Below, in pieces: positions 11,930 through 20,194 of a stretch of 30,524 bases of DNA. Every line of letters begins with the position of its first letter. The first letter of the stretch is position 1. The notes beneath the pieces are model-generated. The model had not been told where the DNA came from, searched no databases, and worked only from the letters and a program-made list of their open reading frames with translations. Both the position numbers and the translations under genes were made by a program. The DNA is from a virus, in IMG/VR virus record IMGVR_UViG_3300037587_000181, positions 1 through 30,524 of that record; one strand, written 5' to 3'.

Positions 11930-12456
11930 TGGATACCAAACCACAGGGAACACCCATTGTTCCGCCTGATAGAGACCGTTCTGAACGCTTACGGGTTGGA
12001 TGGGATGCGTGTGATTTTTGTGGTGCGAAGCATATTCAGGTTGACCTGAAGTTCACCAGTGGCTCTGTAGAGCCAACTGAAGACGAGGTTATCACTGGGG
12101 CATCCAGTGGTTCAACGTGTGTATTTGTAGAGGTGGTTTTACTGAGTGGTTCATGGGCTGGTGGTGATGCTGCTGGCTGGATGAAATGCTCAACGCCTAG
12201 TGCGTGGGATGGAGACACCCAGCGCTGGGGTACTGCTGACGAGATTCTAAACGGGGCCACAGCAGGTAATAACTTTGCTACACTTGACGACCTGGGGGAG
12301 ATAAAGAAGTACGGACATCTTCATCCAAAATCAGAACTAACCGATAGAGACGGGAAGAGGCTCTGTATTGCACATTACAACTGGTACTTCGGGCCACGAG
12401 ACAGGGATGCAGAAATAATCGAAATACGAGAGGAAGATAGAGGACAAGAATGGTAG
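11929..12456 (+). CDS. structural protein with Gly-Ala-Ser-Ser-Gly beta module and zinc site
   Basis: The 175-residue protein has Cys28-x2-Cys31-x3-His35 near the N-terminus and Cys146-x2-His149 near the C-terminus, which together could form one zinc site. Between them (about 52-120) lies a beta module of the form Ile-Thr-Gly-Ala-Ser-Ser-Gly ... Ser-Gly-Ser-Trp-Ala-Gly-Gly-Asp-Ala-Ala-Gly, a pattern seen in various phage structural proteins. A zinc knuckle enclosing this module is unusual. It overlaps the GroES-like gene by seven bases. Confidence 0.6.
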   Translation: MDTKPQGTPIVPPDRDRSERLRVGWDACDFCGAKHIQVDLKFTSGSVEPTEDEVITGASSGSTCVFVEVVLLSGSWAGGDAAGWMKCSTPSAWDGDTQRWGTADEILNGATAGNNFATLDDLGEIKKYGHLHPKSELTDRDGKRLCIAHYNWYFGPRDRDAEIIEIREEDRGQEW

Positions 12457-12815
12457 AATTTATTGACGGAAAGCCCACTGATGCTCAACTAGACAAAATG
12501 GTTGACGGGATTGAGGAGTTCGGAAGAAAGTTTAAACCTGCTAAAGGGAAATATTATATCATCCTTGACGACTTTCAAACATCTGTCGGTGGTATAGAAC
12601 TCTCTGAGAAACACAGTGAGCAGACACGGATTGGTACAGTTATAGCATGTGGCGAGCAGGTAGACGAGTACACGCCACTAAGATATAAAAAGGGAGACAA
12701 GATTTTTATCGAGTTTCACTCTGGTACAAAACTACATGTCCTGCGGTATTTCATTATCGATGAAAAATTCAGGGTTGTTTTCGAAGAGGAGATACTCGGA
12801 CAACTAGAGGAGTAA
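12450..12815 (+). CDS. GroES-like co-chaperonin
   Basis: This 121-residue protein has GroES hallmarks in order: a beta strand (Tyr-Tyr-Ile-Ile-Leu, 35-39), a mobile-loop-like segment ending Gly-Gly-Ile-Glu-Leu (47-51), Ile-Gly-Thr-Val-Ile-Ala-Cys-Gly (61-68), Lys-Lys-Gly-Asp-Lys-Ile (80-85), Ser-Gly-Thr-Lys (91-94), and a terminal Glu-Glu-Ile-Leu. A 30-residue charged N-terminal extension is added. Phage GroES analogues such as T4 gp31 cap host GroEL so that it can fold capsid protein. The expected hydrophobic tripeptide reads Ile-Glu-Leu, with a charged middle residue. It is embedded in the head-connector operon, fitting late expression. Confidence 0.8.
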   Translation: MVEFIDGKPTDAQLDKMVDGIEEFGRKFKPAKGKYYIILDDFQTSVGGIELSEKHSEQTRIGTVIACGEQVDEYTPLRYKKGDKIFIEFHSGTKLHVLRYFIIDEKFRVVFEEEILGQLEE

Positions 12816-12816
12816 C

Positions 12817-13521
12817 GTGGGAGTATACACATTCGCTAATTATAAAGCCTACATGAAGCTCAGGTTCGGTCAGATGACGGAGCTTGAGTCTGTTGGTGGT
12901 ACAAATATGTATGGGGTATGGATGAATGATGCCTACCTAGACCTTACTACCAGAAACAAGATGTGGGACGTTCGATTAGATTTTGAGTTTCCAGAACTAA
13001 AAACATCTGACACATCTCAATCGACTGCTGACGGAACTGCATATATTAGCGTACCAACAGACTGCTTGATAGTTTATGATGTAGATGATACTTCGAATAA
13101 TCGTCGACTAGACTGGAGACCCTGGAATTGGTATATTGATAAACCCGATAGGGCAAACACCAGTGCAGAGGGAAAACCAGATTTCTGGGTACGCTATGGG
13201 AGCTACATTTACCTTTATCGTACACCAGATGCTGTGTATACCACAGCTATTTGGTACAGAAAGAAACCTGCACTGCTTACTGCTTCTACGTCAGTAACCC
13301 TTATCGGTTCAGAGTGGGATGAGATTATCCTTGAGCTTGCGTGTTACAAGGGCTTCAGGGCAATGCACGACTACGATAAGGCTGGAGCCTGTAAAGAGGT
13401 GGCGAAAGAAATGATTCTTGACCGTATTGGAATCTATAACCAGGAGAAGAGAGCTATGCGTAGACAACGCATTAAACCTTCTCAGCAGTTTATGAATTCG
13501 TACAAGAGAAAGCCCATATGA
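12817..13521 (+). CDS. head-tail adaptor / connector protein
   Basis: This 234-residue protein starts at GTG 12817 after AGAGGAG. It opens with Tyr and Phe-rich helices, contains a beta-rich centre with Val-Pro-Thr-Asp-Cys and several Trp residues, then a helical C-terminus with Tyr-Lys-Gly-Phe-Arg-Ala. This resembles adaptor proteins of short-tailed phages (the T7 gp11 / P22 gp4 role) that sit below the portal. Its location upstream of the nozzle-like gene agrees. The call rests on layout and general pattern. Confidence 0.65.
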   Translation: MGVYTFANYKAYMKLRFGQMTELESVGGTNMYGVWMNDAYLDLTTRNKMWDVRLDFEFPELKTSDTSQSTADGTAYISVPTDCLIVYDVDDTSNNRRLDWRPWNWYIDKPDRANTSAEGKPDFWVRYGSYIYLYRTPDAVYTTAIWYRKKPALLTASTSVTLIGSEWDEIILELACYKGFRAMHDYDKAGACKEVAKEMILDRIGIYNQEKRAMRRQRIKPSQQFMNSYKRKPI

Positions 13522-13892
13522 GTATCTCAAGCGGTATCATAACTAACTTTGGAAATCAGGTTGTTTGTGAGCATCTCTACAAGAACTCGACAGACTATGT
13601 GCTGTACATTGCAATAGGTACTGGCACTACAACCCCCACCGTATATGACTTTATAATGGAGGCTGAGTACGCCAGGGCGCTTGCCACGGTTTCATCTACG
13701 GCACTTAGGTTATATTTGAGCCTTGAATTTGCAATCACCGAGGACGTGGTTATTACTGAGTGCGGAGTGTTTGATGCCCTTATTGGTGGAAACCTGGTAT
13801 ATCATGGCGTGACTGGAGATGCCTGTAAGAGAACTATGGAAGACGAAGATACCTACACGGTAGGTGTTGTTTTAACACCAGTGACAGGATAA
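13518..13892 (+). CDS. beta-rich tail protein, first of a related pair
   Basis: This 124-residue protein contains Tyr-Ile-Ala-Ile-Gly-Thr-Gly, a central Glu-x-x-Arg-Ala-Leu, and Ile-Thr-Glu-Cys-Gly-Val-Phe-Asp-Ala near residue 82. The same pattern recurs in the following gene. Such beta-barrel proteins occur in tail or baseplate modules of many phages, often annotated only as structural. ATGAG overlaps the adaptor stop. Likely a virion component around the tail or fibre attachment site. Confidence 0.65.
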   Translation: MSISSGIITNFGNQVVCEHLYKNSTDYVLYIAIGTGTTTPTVYDFIMEAEYARALATVSSTALRLYLSLEFAITEDVVITECGVFDALIGGNLVYHGVTGDACKRTMEDEDTYTVGVVLTPVTG

Positions 13893-14281
13893 TGATTGTA
13901 AACGCTGGGAAAACAGAACTTTCTAAACTTCTCGCTGGAGTAGCTGCGGACGGGTTTCTTTATATTGCCGTTGGAACAGGTTCCTCAGCAGCAGCATCAG
14001 GAGACACAACTCTGGGAACAGAGAAATACAGAGTACTGGCTACAATAGAGCGGTCATCTACGATAGCTCCCCTGGATACCGTACGACTATGGGGTATTGT
14101 GACTGCTACAGCTAACGCAACCCTATCTGAGTTTGGTGTCTTTAATGATGACACATCAGGAGATATGCTCGCGAGGAAACTAATCTCACCCACCAAGGGT
14201 ATCACCACAGGACAGAAATGTCTGATGGTGTGGGACTTGGTTGTTAAGGATGGAGGCTTCAGTGGGAGTACAGGTTGTTAA
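13892..14281 (+). CDS. beta-rich tail protein, second of a related pair
   Basis: This 129-residue protein shares with the preceding gene Tyr-Ile-Ala-Val-Gly-Thr-Gly near the N-terminus, a Glu-Lys-Tyr-Arg-Val-Leu segment, and Leu-Ser-Glu-Phe-Gly-Val-Phe-Asn-Asp near residue 85, so the two are tandem paralogues. It is coupled through TAATG and overlaps the glycosyltransferase gene. Probably a tail or fibre-associated structural protein. Confidence 0.65.
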   Translation: MIVNAGKTELSKLLAGVAADGFLYIAVGTGSSAAASGDTTLGTEKYRVLATIERSSTIAPLDTVRLWGIVTATANATLSEFGVFNDDTSGDMLARKLISPTKGITTGQKCLMVWDLVVKDGGFSGSTGC

Positions 14282-15179
14282 AATATCCGTATCCATTATC
14301 GCCAGAAATGAGGAAGCGTGTCTCGGAAGATGCCTCGAATCAGTACGAGACTTTAATGAAACAGTGGTCGTTGATACAGGAAGTACTGACGCTACTGAAC
14401 AGGTTGCACGACATCGAGGAGCAACCGTTTATAAATACAAATGGAACGACAATTTTTCAGAAGCCAGAAACTTTGCCAAAAGCAAATGCGAAGGCGACTG
14501 GATACTATCAATAGACGCAGATGAAATTCTGGAAGACCAAGGCGCTGACGAATGCAGACGCGCGATTGAGACCTGGGAAGAACGAAAGGACTGGCCTACA
14601 GTCCATGTATGCGTACATTCACCTTTAGGCACCGTTAAGTATTATGTCCCAAGACTGTTTCAAAACGTTGACTGGGTATACTGGAAGGGTGCTGCACACA
14701 ACTATCTAAACGTACGTAAAGGCCCAAGGGCTAATATCAATATCCTTGGTGGATATTCACCTGCACACAGACACAACGAGGACAGGTCTATTCGCATTTT
14801 ACTCAAGGAGCTACAAGAAAACCCTGGTCTCATCAGGGAGAAATACTACCTGGCTCGTGAGTATTGTTTTAAAGAACTGTGGAATGAAGCTCTACCACTT
14901 CTACAAGAACATGTAGAAAAGTGTACATTTCTTCCAGAGAGAAGTGAGAGCTACCTACTGCAAGCTAAGGTGTGGCGAATGAAGAACTGTTATTATTCTT
15001 CGCTGAAATGCGCACTACAAGCAACGAGGAAGAATCCCGAGTTCAAGGAAGCCTGGGATTTTTTAATGATGTTACAACCAAAAGAAGAGGAGTATAGAAC
15101 CAATTATGCAATGGCTGATGACTCTCAGACACTGTTTATAAGATTGGGAAGATGGTATAATGAGTCGAGAAAAATTTAG
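14262..15179 (+). CDS. family 2 glycosyltransferase with helical C-terminal repeats
   Basis: Residues 7-90 form a GT-A domain: Ile-Ile-Ala-Arg-Asn-Glu-Glu, Val-Val-Asp-Thr-Gly-Ser-Thr-Asp, and the Asp-Ala-Asp (85-87) metal/nucleotide-sugar site. The C-terminal 120 residues resemble TPR-like helix pairs. The enzyme should move a sugar from a nucleotide donor to an unknown acceptor, either a virion protein or a host surface glycan. GTG 14262 is chosen because GGAGG lies five bases upstream; ATG 14250 and TTG 14241 are alternatives. Placement inside the tail cluster suggests late expression. Confidence 0.85.
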   Translation: MGVQVVKISVSIIARNEEACLGRCLESVRDFNETVVVDTGSTDATEQVARHRGATVYKYKWNDNFSEARNFAKSKCEGDWILSIDADEILEDQGADECRRAIETWEERKDWPTVHVCVHSPLGTVKYYVPRLFQNVDWVYWKGAAHNYLNVRKGPRANINILGGYSPAHRHNEDRSIRILLKELQENPGLIREKYYLAREYCFKELWNEALPLLQEHVEKCTFLPERSESYLLQAKVWRMKNCYYSSLKCALQATRKNPEFKEAWDFLMMLQPKEEEYRTNYAMADDSQTLFIRLGRWYNESRKI

Positions 15180-16485
15180 ATTAAACCCGATAGACCACTG
15201 TTACTTTCTGGAGAAGTCTCCACTGTATCAACCCCTGTCGTTCTCAGCATGGCCTTCTATGAATGTCGTACAAGACCACGGGAGGGTGCGTAAACGGTGC
15301 GGGTACAAGGCTGACCTGACAACTGCGGAAGAGGTGGATGTTCAGGGTGTGTATGTTTACCAGCGTAGAGATGGTACCCGAGAGACCGTTATTCTTAGCG
15401 AAGAAGATGTTATGGTTCGCAAGACAGGAACCGATGAGACATTTAAGTACTTTACTCCGAGAACAACCTACACTGGAACAGCCCAGGTAGACGATATAGA
15501 CTCAGCAACCAAACTGGTTGTTACATTCGAAGGGGCAGCAACGCTGGTAGCTGACGGGATTGAAGCTGGTGATTATTTTATTCTTGATGAGGACTGGGCT
15601 GATGCCAATAAAGAGGTAGATGCTTCTTGGAGAAAAATCGCTTCTGTAGATAGTGAAACGCAACTTACCCTTGAGGCTGCATACGAAAAAGCTGTCTCGT
15701 CACCAGGTGCAAAAGACGCGACAATACGAAATATCTATACGGACATGCCAACAAACGGACGTTGGGTTACAGCCGTATGTGATGATACATTCTGCTTCTC
15801 TCATGGTGGTGTGAATGTACAAAAAATAGCACCTGCTGGTACTGTAGCAGAAGATTTAGATGCTACAAATGCTGTCAAGGCACGGTATATGCTAACATAC
15901 GCAAATAGGTTATACCTTGCTGACCTTGAGATTTCATCTACACGTGAACCGTGGTCTTTGCAGTGGAGCATGGAAGGAGACGTAACGGATTGGACAGACT
16001 CAAGTGCTGGTACTGCTGACTTCCTTGATTCTCAGGATGTCATAACGGGACTCGGTAGAGTCGGAAACAAGGTTATAGTTTACAAAAAAGACTCGTTTCA
16101 CGTTGGGCACAGAACTGGGGTAGCAACGGCTCACGTTGCTTTTCCAACCCATAGACGTGGCGCGGGATTATGGGCACCATATAGCCTAATACACGTAGAA
16201 GGTACCAACGCCTATCAAGGACGTGAGGACTTCTATATCATTGAGGGTGATATCCCTAAGTCTATTGGTGCCCCTGTAAGAGATAGGTTTTTTGATGAAG
16301 TACCAGAGGGTGCTCTTATTAACACCTGGGGATGCTGGGATGGAGGAAGAAATAGATGCTTATGGTTTGCTGGTACCAAGAGTCTTGGTCAGGTAGCATG
16401 GATATGGGATTATAAGGAAGATGCCTGGACTACATTTAAGTTTTACCACGAGATTACTGGTGCAGGGATGGGTGGAGTAGGATAA
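15160..16485 (+). CDS. tail nozzle-like beta-propeller protein
   Basis: The 441-residue protein starts inside the glycosyltransferase 3' end. It is beta-rich throughout, with repeated aromatic-rich blades, a Tyr-Lys-Lys-Asp-Ser-Phe-His-Val-Gly-His-Arg motif and Ala-Trp-Ile-Trp-Asp-Tyr near the C-terminus, like the propeller domains of podoviral nozzle proteins (T7 gp12 or P22 gp10 role). An insert around residues 105-195 contains a second beta module. It would close the tail below the adaptor. It is likely a partner of the next gene, which continues the pattern. Confidence 0.7.
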   Translation: MSREKFRLNPIDHCYFLEKSPLYQPLSFSAWPSMNVVQDHGRVRKRCGYKADLTTAEEVDVQGVYVYQRRDGTRETVILSEEDVMVRKTGTDETFKYFTPRTTYTGTAQVDDIDSATKLVVTFEGAATLVADGIEAGDYFILDEDWADANKEVDASWRKIASVDSETQLTLEAAYEKAVSSPGAKDATIRNIYTDMPTNGRWVTAVCDDTFCFSHGGVNVQKIAPAGTVAEDLDATNAVKARYMLTYANRLYLADLEISSTREPWSLQWSMEGDVTDWTDSSAGTADFLDSQDVITGLGRVGNKVIVYKKDSFHVGHRTGVATAHVAFPTHRRGAGLWAPYSLIHVEGTNAYQGREDFYIIEGDIPKSIGAPVRDRFFDEVPEGALINTWGCWDGGRNRCLWFAGTKSLGQVAWIWDYKEDAWTTFKFYHEITGAGMGGVG

Positions 16486-16994
16486 TGACCGATTGGTTTA
16501 ATGCGTATCAGAGAGACTACGATATTGAGGAACGCCTGTATGTTCTTGTGTATTCTGAGAAAGACGAAGAAGTGTTTATATGTAGTAACATGGGGACGTT
16601 CGAATGGGACTGTACTGTAGCTACCGATGGGGGTAATGCGTTCTCGGCCTGGTGGAGAAGTAAAGACCTTGACTTTCTTGAGCAGTTTCCGCAGTATAAA
16701 GATATTTGGAAAACCGTGTACACTGTTCAGATTGAGTATGAGGACATGACCGTTAATACTCCTATAGTTGTTGGTGTTAGTATCGATGGTGGTGCTACTT
16801 ATGTCAGTAAGACTCGACTAGTCGGTACTGGAGACCGTCTTGTTAAGACAGCCGACTTCCATTTCATAGACCAGGAATCTGGTATAACTGGAAAATTATT
16901 TGTATTCAAAATAGAATGCACGGGGAGTACAGAGTTTAAGTTCATGGGAGCAAACGTATTCTTTGTTCCGAGAGGACAGTACTTCGAAATATAA
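16485..16994 (+). CDS. virion structural protein, probable nozzle partner
   Basis: This 169-residue beta-rich protein is coupled by TAATG to both neighbours. It has Trp-Trp-Arg-Ser-Lys-Asp-Leu-Asp-Phe, Gly-Thr-Gly-Asp-Arg-Leu and a C-terminal Phe-Val-Pro-Arg-Gly-Gln-Tyr. Sequence style matches the end of propeller-type nozzle proteins, so the two genes may be a split form of one protein that is fused elsewhere. No frameshift signal was seen at the junction. Confidence 0.6.
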   Translation: MTDWFNAYQRDYDIEERLYVLVYSEKDEEVFICSNMGTFEWDCTVATDGGNAFSAWWRSKDLDFLEQFPQYKDIWKTVYTVQIEYEDMTVNTPIVVGVSIDGGATYVSKTRLVGTGDRLVKTADFHFIDQESGITGKLFVFKIECTGSTEFKFMGANVFFVPRGQYFEI

Positions 16995-19294
16995 TGCCAG
17001 GATTTGAACACGTACGCGACTACTCTTACCCTACGGGTTTTGATAGCCTGGAAAAAGTAGAGGGCTGGGCACGGGATATATGGAAACAGATAGGCGAGGC
17101 AGAACATGGATTCGCTGAAGACCTGGAGTTAGCACTGTCGCAGAAGTTTTACTTTACAACTATTACAGGGATTACAAATGACGTAGTTGCCGACCAGCAG
17201 GAAGATACGCTAACGCTGGCAACTGGGAATGCTTTACTAAGTATAGTGGGTACTGCTGCCACAGATACAATCACTTGGACATGGGCGCACCTGGGGTTCG
17301 AGTCACTTTCTGACCCAGGAGCAGATAGAATACCATTCTGGGATGATGGTGAAACAGCACTTAAATGGCTGGCTCCAGATGGAACATCACTAGAGATAAG
17401 CGCAACTACGCTACAAGTTAAGGCAAACGGTATAAATGATTTACACATAGACTGGGGTACTGGTGCGAACCAGGTGTCCGCAGTTGATGTACCCATTGCA
17501 GATACGGGCTCATACTATACAGGAACAGAGGTAGAGGCAGCTCTACAAGAGGCCATGGTTGAACTTAAGGTTCATCAACTAACTGGCTTCGAAGATGCAA
17601 GTTCAGTTGCCCTGTCTACCGATAGTGGTAATCCACCAACTATTACACTTACATTCACGGGGACTGTATATTGGTGGTCAGATGGTGTGCGGTACAGTGA
17701 CAGTGGAACAGATGCCTTACAAATGGCGGATAGCTCTGGTGTTCACTGGATTTATTATGATGGTGCCACCTTATCCGCACAGGTTAATCCAAGCGACGCT
17801 GAATTTGATGCAATTCTCACGGATAAGGCATTTGTAAGTATTATCTATTTTAATGCCACAACAAATGCTTCGTATGTGGTAGCCAATGAACTTCATGGTG
17901 CCGAGATGTCGGGGGAGACACACCGTTGGCTGCATGATAGCGTAGGCTCTAATTACCATGAGGGATTAACCATTAGTGGCTATACCCCAGATACAGCTAC
18001 AAACGCAGCCCTGTCATTCGAAATTACTGACGGTAATTTTTTTGATGAAGATTTAAAAATCAGTATCGTAGATGGCTCCGCAGCCAATCAATATGAACAG
18101 CAACTCAATGGTGGGGATGCTTCAATTCCTGTTCTTTATAGAAATGCTGCTGGTGAATGGACAGAACAGGCTGCTAGTACGCTACCCTACATAGTTAGCG
18201 GAACCACCCTGAGGTATATGGATGCAGACAATTCATACGCACAAACCAGCCTGGGTAACAACCAGTATATGAACATGTTTCTTGTAGCTACTAATGATTG
18301 GCAGTATCCAATCAAGATGATACAAGGAACTGATGAATACTCTAAGCAGGAATATAGCCAGGGTGCAGTAGGTGATGAAATAGTTGATTGGGGTACACTG
18401 CCATCTGCTGAGTGGGTCTTGCTATATCAAATCATATTAAAACAGTCGAGTGGTGAAAGCGTCGATGGTAAGATAATTGATGTAATTGATTACCGTTTCA
18501 CTGGTATAACTGGCGCTTCTGCAACATCACAAGACCACGGGTCTTTATCTGGCCTATCAGATGACGACCATGCTCAGTACGCGCTTCATAGTTTATCTAC
18601 AGCAGCTAATGATTTTCTTGTCGGTTCTGGCTCTAATACATGGATAAAGAAAACACTTGCTGAGGCAGGTGCCATCTTAGAAGGGGATATAGTACATGAC
18701 AACCTACAAAGTATTCCCGCTAATGACCACATAGATTGGACTAATGCTTCTGATAATTTTGGTACCTCGGGAACCCTTGGGGCTGGCGTTGGTACCCTTA
18801 CTTCATTGACTCTTGGTACAGGAGAACTCACCTGTGGAAGCATTAATAGAGCTTCTGGGAATTTAACCCTAGAGGTTGGTGGAACGGCAGCCTTTACCAT
18901 TGTTTCTAGCGCTGGAGCAAATAGTGTAGTTATTGAAAACAACCAGCTTGGAATAGGTGTATCGAGTCCAGGAAAAACCCTTGATATGGTTGGTGGTGGC
19001 TTAAGAATTAAGGGTGATACGGCTAATTTCGAATTATGGTTTGATGCTACGCCATCTTTTGCAGCGATTTTTAGAACATTGGCAGCTAGTTTTGGAATCG
19101 GTACATTCAATGGTTCATCATGGACGTACGACCAGCTTTCTGTAAATACATCAGGAGACATGACTTTACTGGGAAGTATACGTGCTAACGGTGGTTTTAA
19201 TGACAATGGAAGCGCTGGAGTAGACGGTTCATTCACCGCAGGAAGCGGGGAAACCGTGACTGTATCGGGTGGAATTATTACGAATATTGTATAA
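16994..19294 (+). CDS. tail fibre protein
   Basis: The 766-residue protein has a short N-terminal helical part that may attach to the tail (residues 1-50), then long Thr/Ser/Gly/Asn-rich beta repeats. The motif His-Gly-Ser-Leu-Ser-Gly-Leu-x-Asp-Asp-Asp-His-x-Gln-Tyr near 514-528 is common in phage fibres. The C-terminus ends with Thr-Val-Thr-Val-Ser-Gly-Gly-Ile-Ile-Thr, also typical. It should form trimers and recognise the host surface. No auto-cleaving chaperone domain or enzyme motif was seen. Confidence 0.82.
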   Translation: MPGFEHVRDYSYPTGFDSLEKVEGWARDIWKQIGEAEHGFAEDLELALSQKFYFTTITGITNDVVADQQEDTLTLATGNALLSIVGTAATDTITWTWAHLGFESLSDPGADRIPFWDDGETALKWLAPDGTSLEISATTLQVKANGINDLHIDWGTGANQVSAVDVPIADTGSYYTGTEVEAALQEAMVELKVHQLTGFEDASSVALSTDSGNPPTITLTFTGTVYWWSDGVRYSDSGTDALQMADSSGVHWIYYDGATLSAQVNPSDAEFDAILTDKAFVSIIYFNATTNASYVVANELHGAEMSGETHRWLHDSVGSNYHEGLTISGYTPDTATNAALSFEITDGNFFDEDLKISIVDGSAANQYEQQLNGGDASIPVLYRNAAGEWTEQAASTLPYIVSGTTLRYMDADNSYAQTSLGNNQYMNMFLVATNDWQYPIKMIQGTDEYSKQEYSQGAVGDEIVDWGTLPSAEWVLLYQIILKQSSGESVDGKIIDVIDYRFTGITGASATSQDHGSLSGLSDDDHAQYALHSLSTAANDFLVGSGSNTWIKKTLAEAGAILEGDIVHDNLQSIPANDHIDWTNASDNFGTSGTLGAGVGTLTSLTLGTGELTCGSINRASGNLTLEVGGTAAFTIVSSAGANSVVIENNQLGIGVSSPGKTLDMVGGGLRIKGDTANFELWFDATPSFAAIFRTLAASFGIGTFNGSSWTYDQLSVNTSGDMTLLGSIRANGGFNDNGSAGVDGSFTAGSGETVTVSGGIITNIV

Positions 19295-19710
19295 TGACTG
19301 AATACGTAGCACCTTACCTTACTGTAGTTGAGTACACGTGCAGGCACTGTTTAAAGTTGCCACCAGATTTCATCGAATTGGGTGAAATGTACAACCAATT
19401 CTTTGACGACTACTGGGTAATACTCAGAGGAGAATTCGGTGGGCCGATAAAGATAACGTCTGGATACAGGTGTCCACCACATAATAAGGCTATCGGTGGT
19501 GAGTCGTGTAGTGCACACTGCACTGGGTTTGCGTTAGACTGCAGGCCAGTAAATTTAGACATAAACAGGATTGTGGAAATAGTCGAGGATAAAATTCCCG
19601 ACGTAAGAATGAAAGTATACCCGACCTTTGTGCATCTCGATGTGGCATTTTTATGTAAGCCACGCCTTCGAGACAACTGGGTGAAAGGATACAGATTCCA
19701 TGGTAATTAA
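19294..19710 (+). CDS. M15-family peptidase, putative endolysin or virion lysin
   Basis: A 138-residue protein with the zinc peptidase motif Ser73-x-His75-x-x-Gly78-x-Ala80-x-Asp82 and a distal His114-Leu-Asp116, after Ser-Gly-Tyr-Arg-Cys-Pro (56-61). This matches M15 D,D-carboxypeptidase/endopeptidases, which cut peptide bonds in peptidoglycan. Two extra Cys/His pairs near the N-terminus (Cys16, Cys19) may bind a second metal. No signal peptide. It lies next to the fibre gene rather than the holins, so it could be the endolysin or a tail-associated lysin. Confidence 0.85.
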   Translation: MTEYVAPYLTVVEYTCRHCLKLPPDFIELGEMYNQFFDDYWVILRGEFGGPIKITSGYRCPPHNKAIGGESCSAHCTGFALDCRPVNLDINRIVEIVEDKIPDVRMKVYPTFVHLDVAFLCKPRLRDNWVKGYRFHGN

Positions 19711-20185
19711 ACAGTATAACTTAATTAAACGATTCATCCCGACAGAGACAAAGATGGAGTTTCTTACAGATGTATTACTAAACAAAGACCTCTATCTTCC
19801 TGACGAGTACAGAGATAGAAAGAGTGTAACCCAGCTCCTGCTTTACTATCTGTATGGTTCACGCAGTTTACTGTATGAGCTTGGAAACTGGGCTGGATTT
19901 ATGGGATTTATAAATATCATTCCATCATACAAGTGTGGATTTATTATGAAACTATGGGACGGTGAGGCTTGGGGCTTTCCTCTTGCCAAAGAATTAAAAA
20001 GATTTACTTCCGACCAAATGAAGCTATACGGACTCCATAGATTAGAGTTGCAAACCCCAGATGAATCTGGGATTAGGATAGCCAAAATCATGGGCTTCGT
20101 TATTGAGGGAAACCAGAAATATGGATTTAGATGGAATGGAAAAATGTTAACGAATACGTGTTTAAGAAAGATAAGAGAAATATAG
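19700..20185 (+). CDS. GNAT-like acetyltransferase domain protein
   Basis: The 161-residue protein has a GNAT-like arrangement: a central strand Gly-Phe-Ile-Asn-Ile-Ile-Pro followed by Lys-Leu-Trp-Asp, a helix with Ala-Lys-Glu-Leu, then Leu-Glu-Leu-Gln-Thr and Ile-Ala-Lys-Ile-Met-Gly-Phe-Val-Ile-Glu-Gly, the usual GNAT C-terminal pattern. The classical acetyl-CoA loop (Arg/Gln-x-x-Gly-x-Gly/Ala) is not clear, so activity is uncertain. GNAT-like proteins are seen near tail fibres and internal proteins in other podoviruses. It overlaps the peptidase gene by 11 bases. Confidence 0.65.
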   Translation: MVIKQYNLIKRFIPTETKMEFLTDVLLNKDLYLPDEYRDRKSVTQLLLYYLYGSRSLLYELGNWAGFMGFINIIPSYKCGFIMKLWDGEAWGFPLAKELKRFTSDQMKLYGLHRLELQTPDESGIRIAKIMGFVIEGNQKYGFRWNGKMLTNTCLRKIREI

Positions 20186-20194
20186 GAGAATAAA

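Noticed and set aside
18586-19347. 253-residue - strand frame antisense to the fibre gene 3' end
   Set aside because: No binding site or partner genes; the + strand frame has clear fibre motifs.
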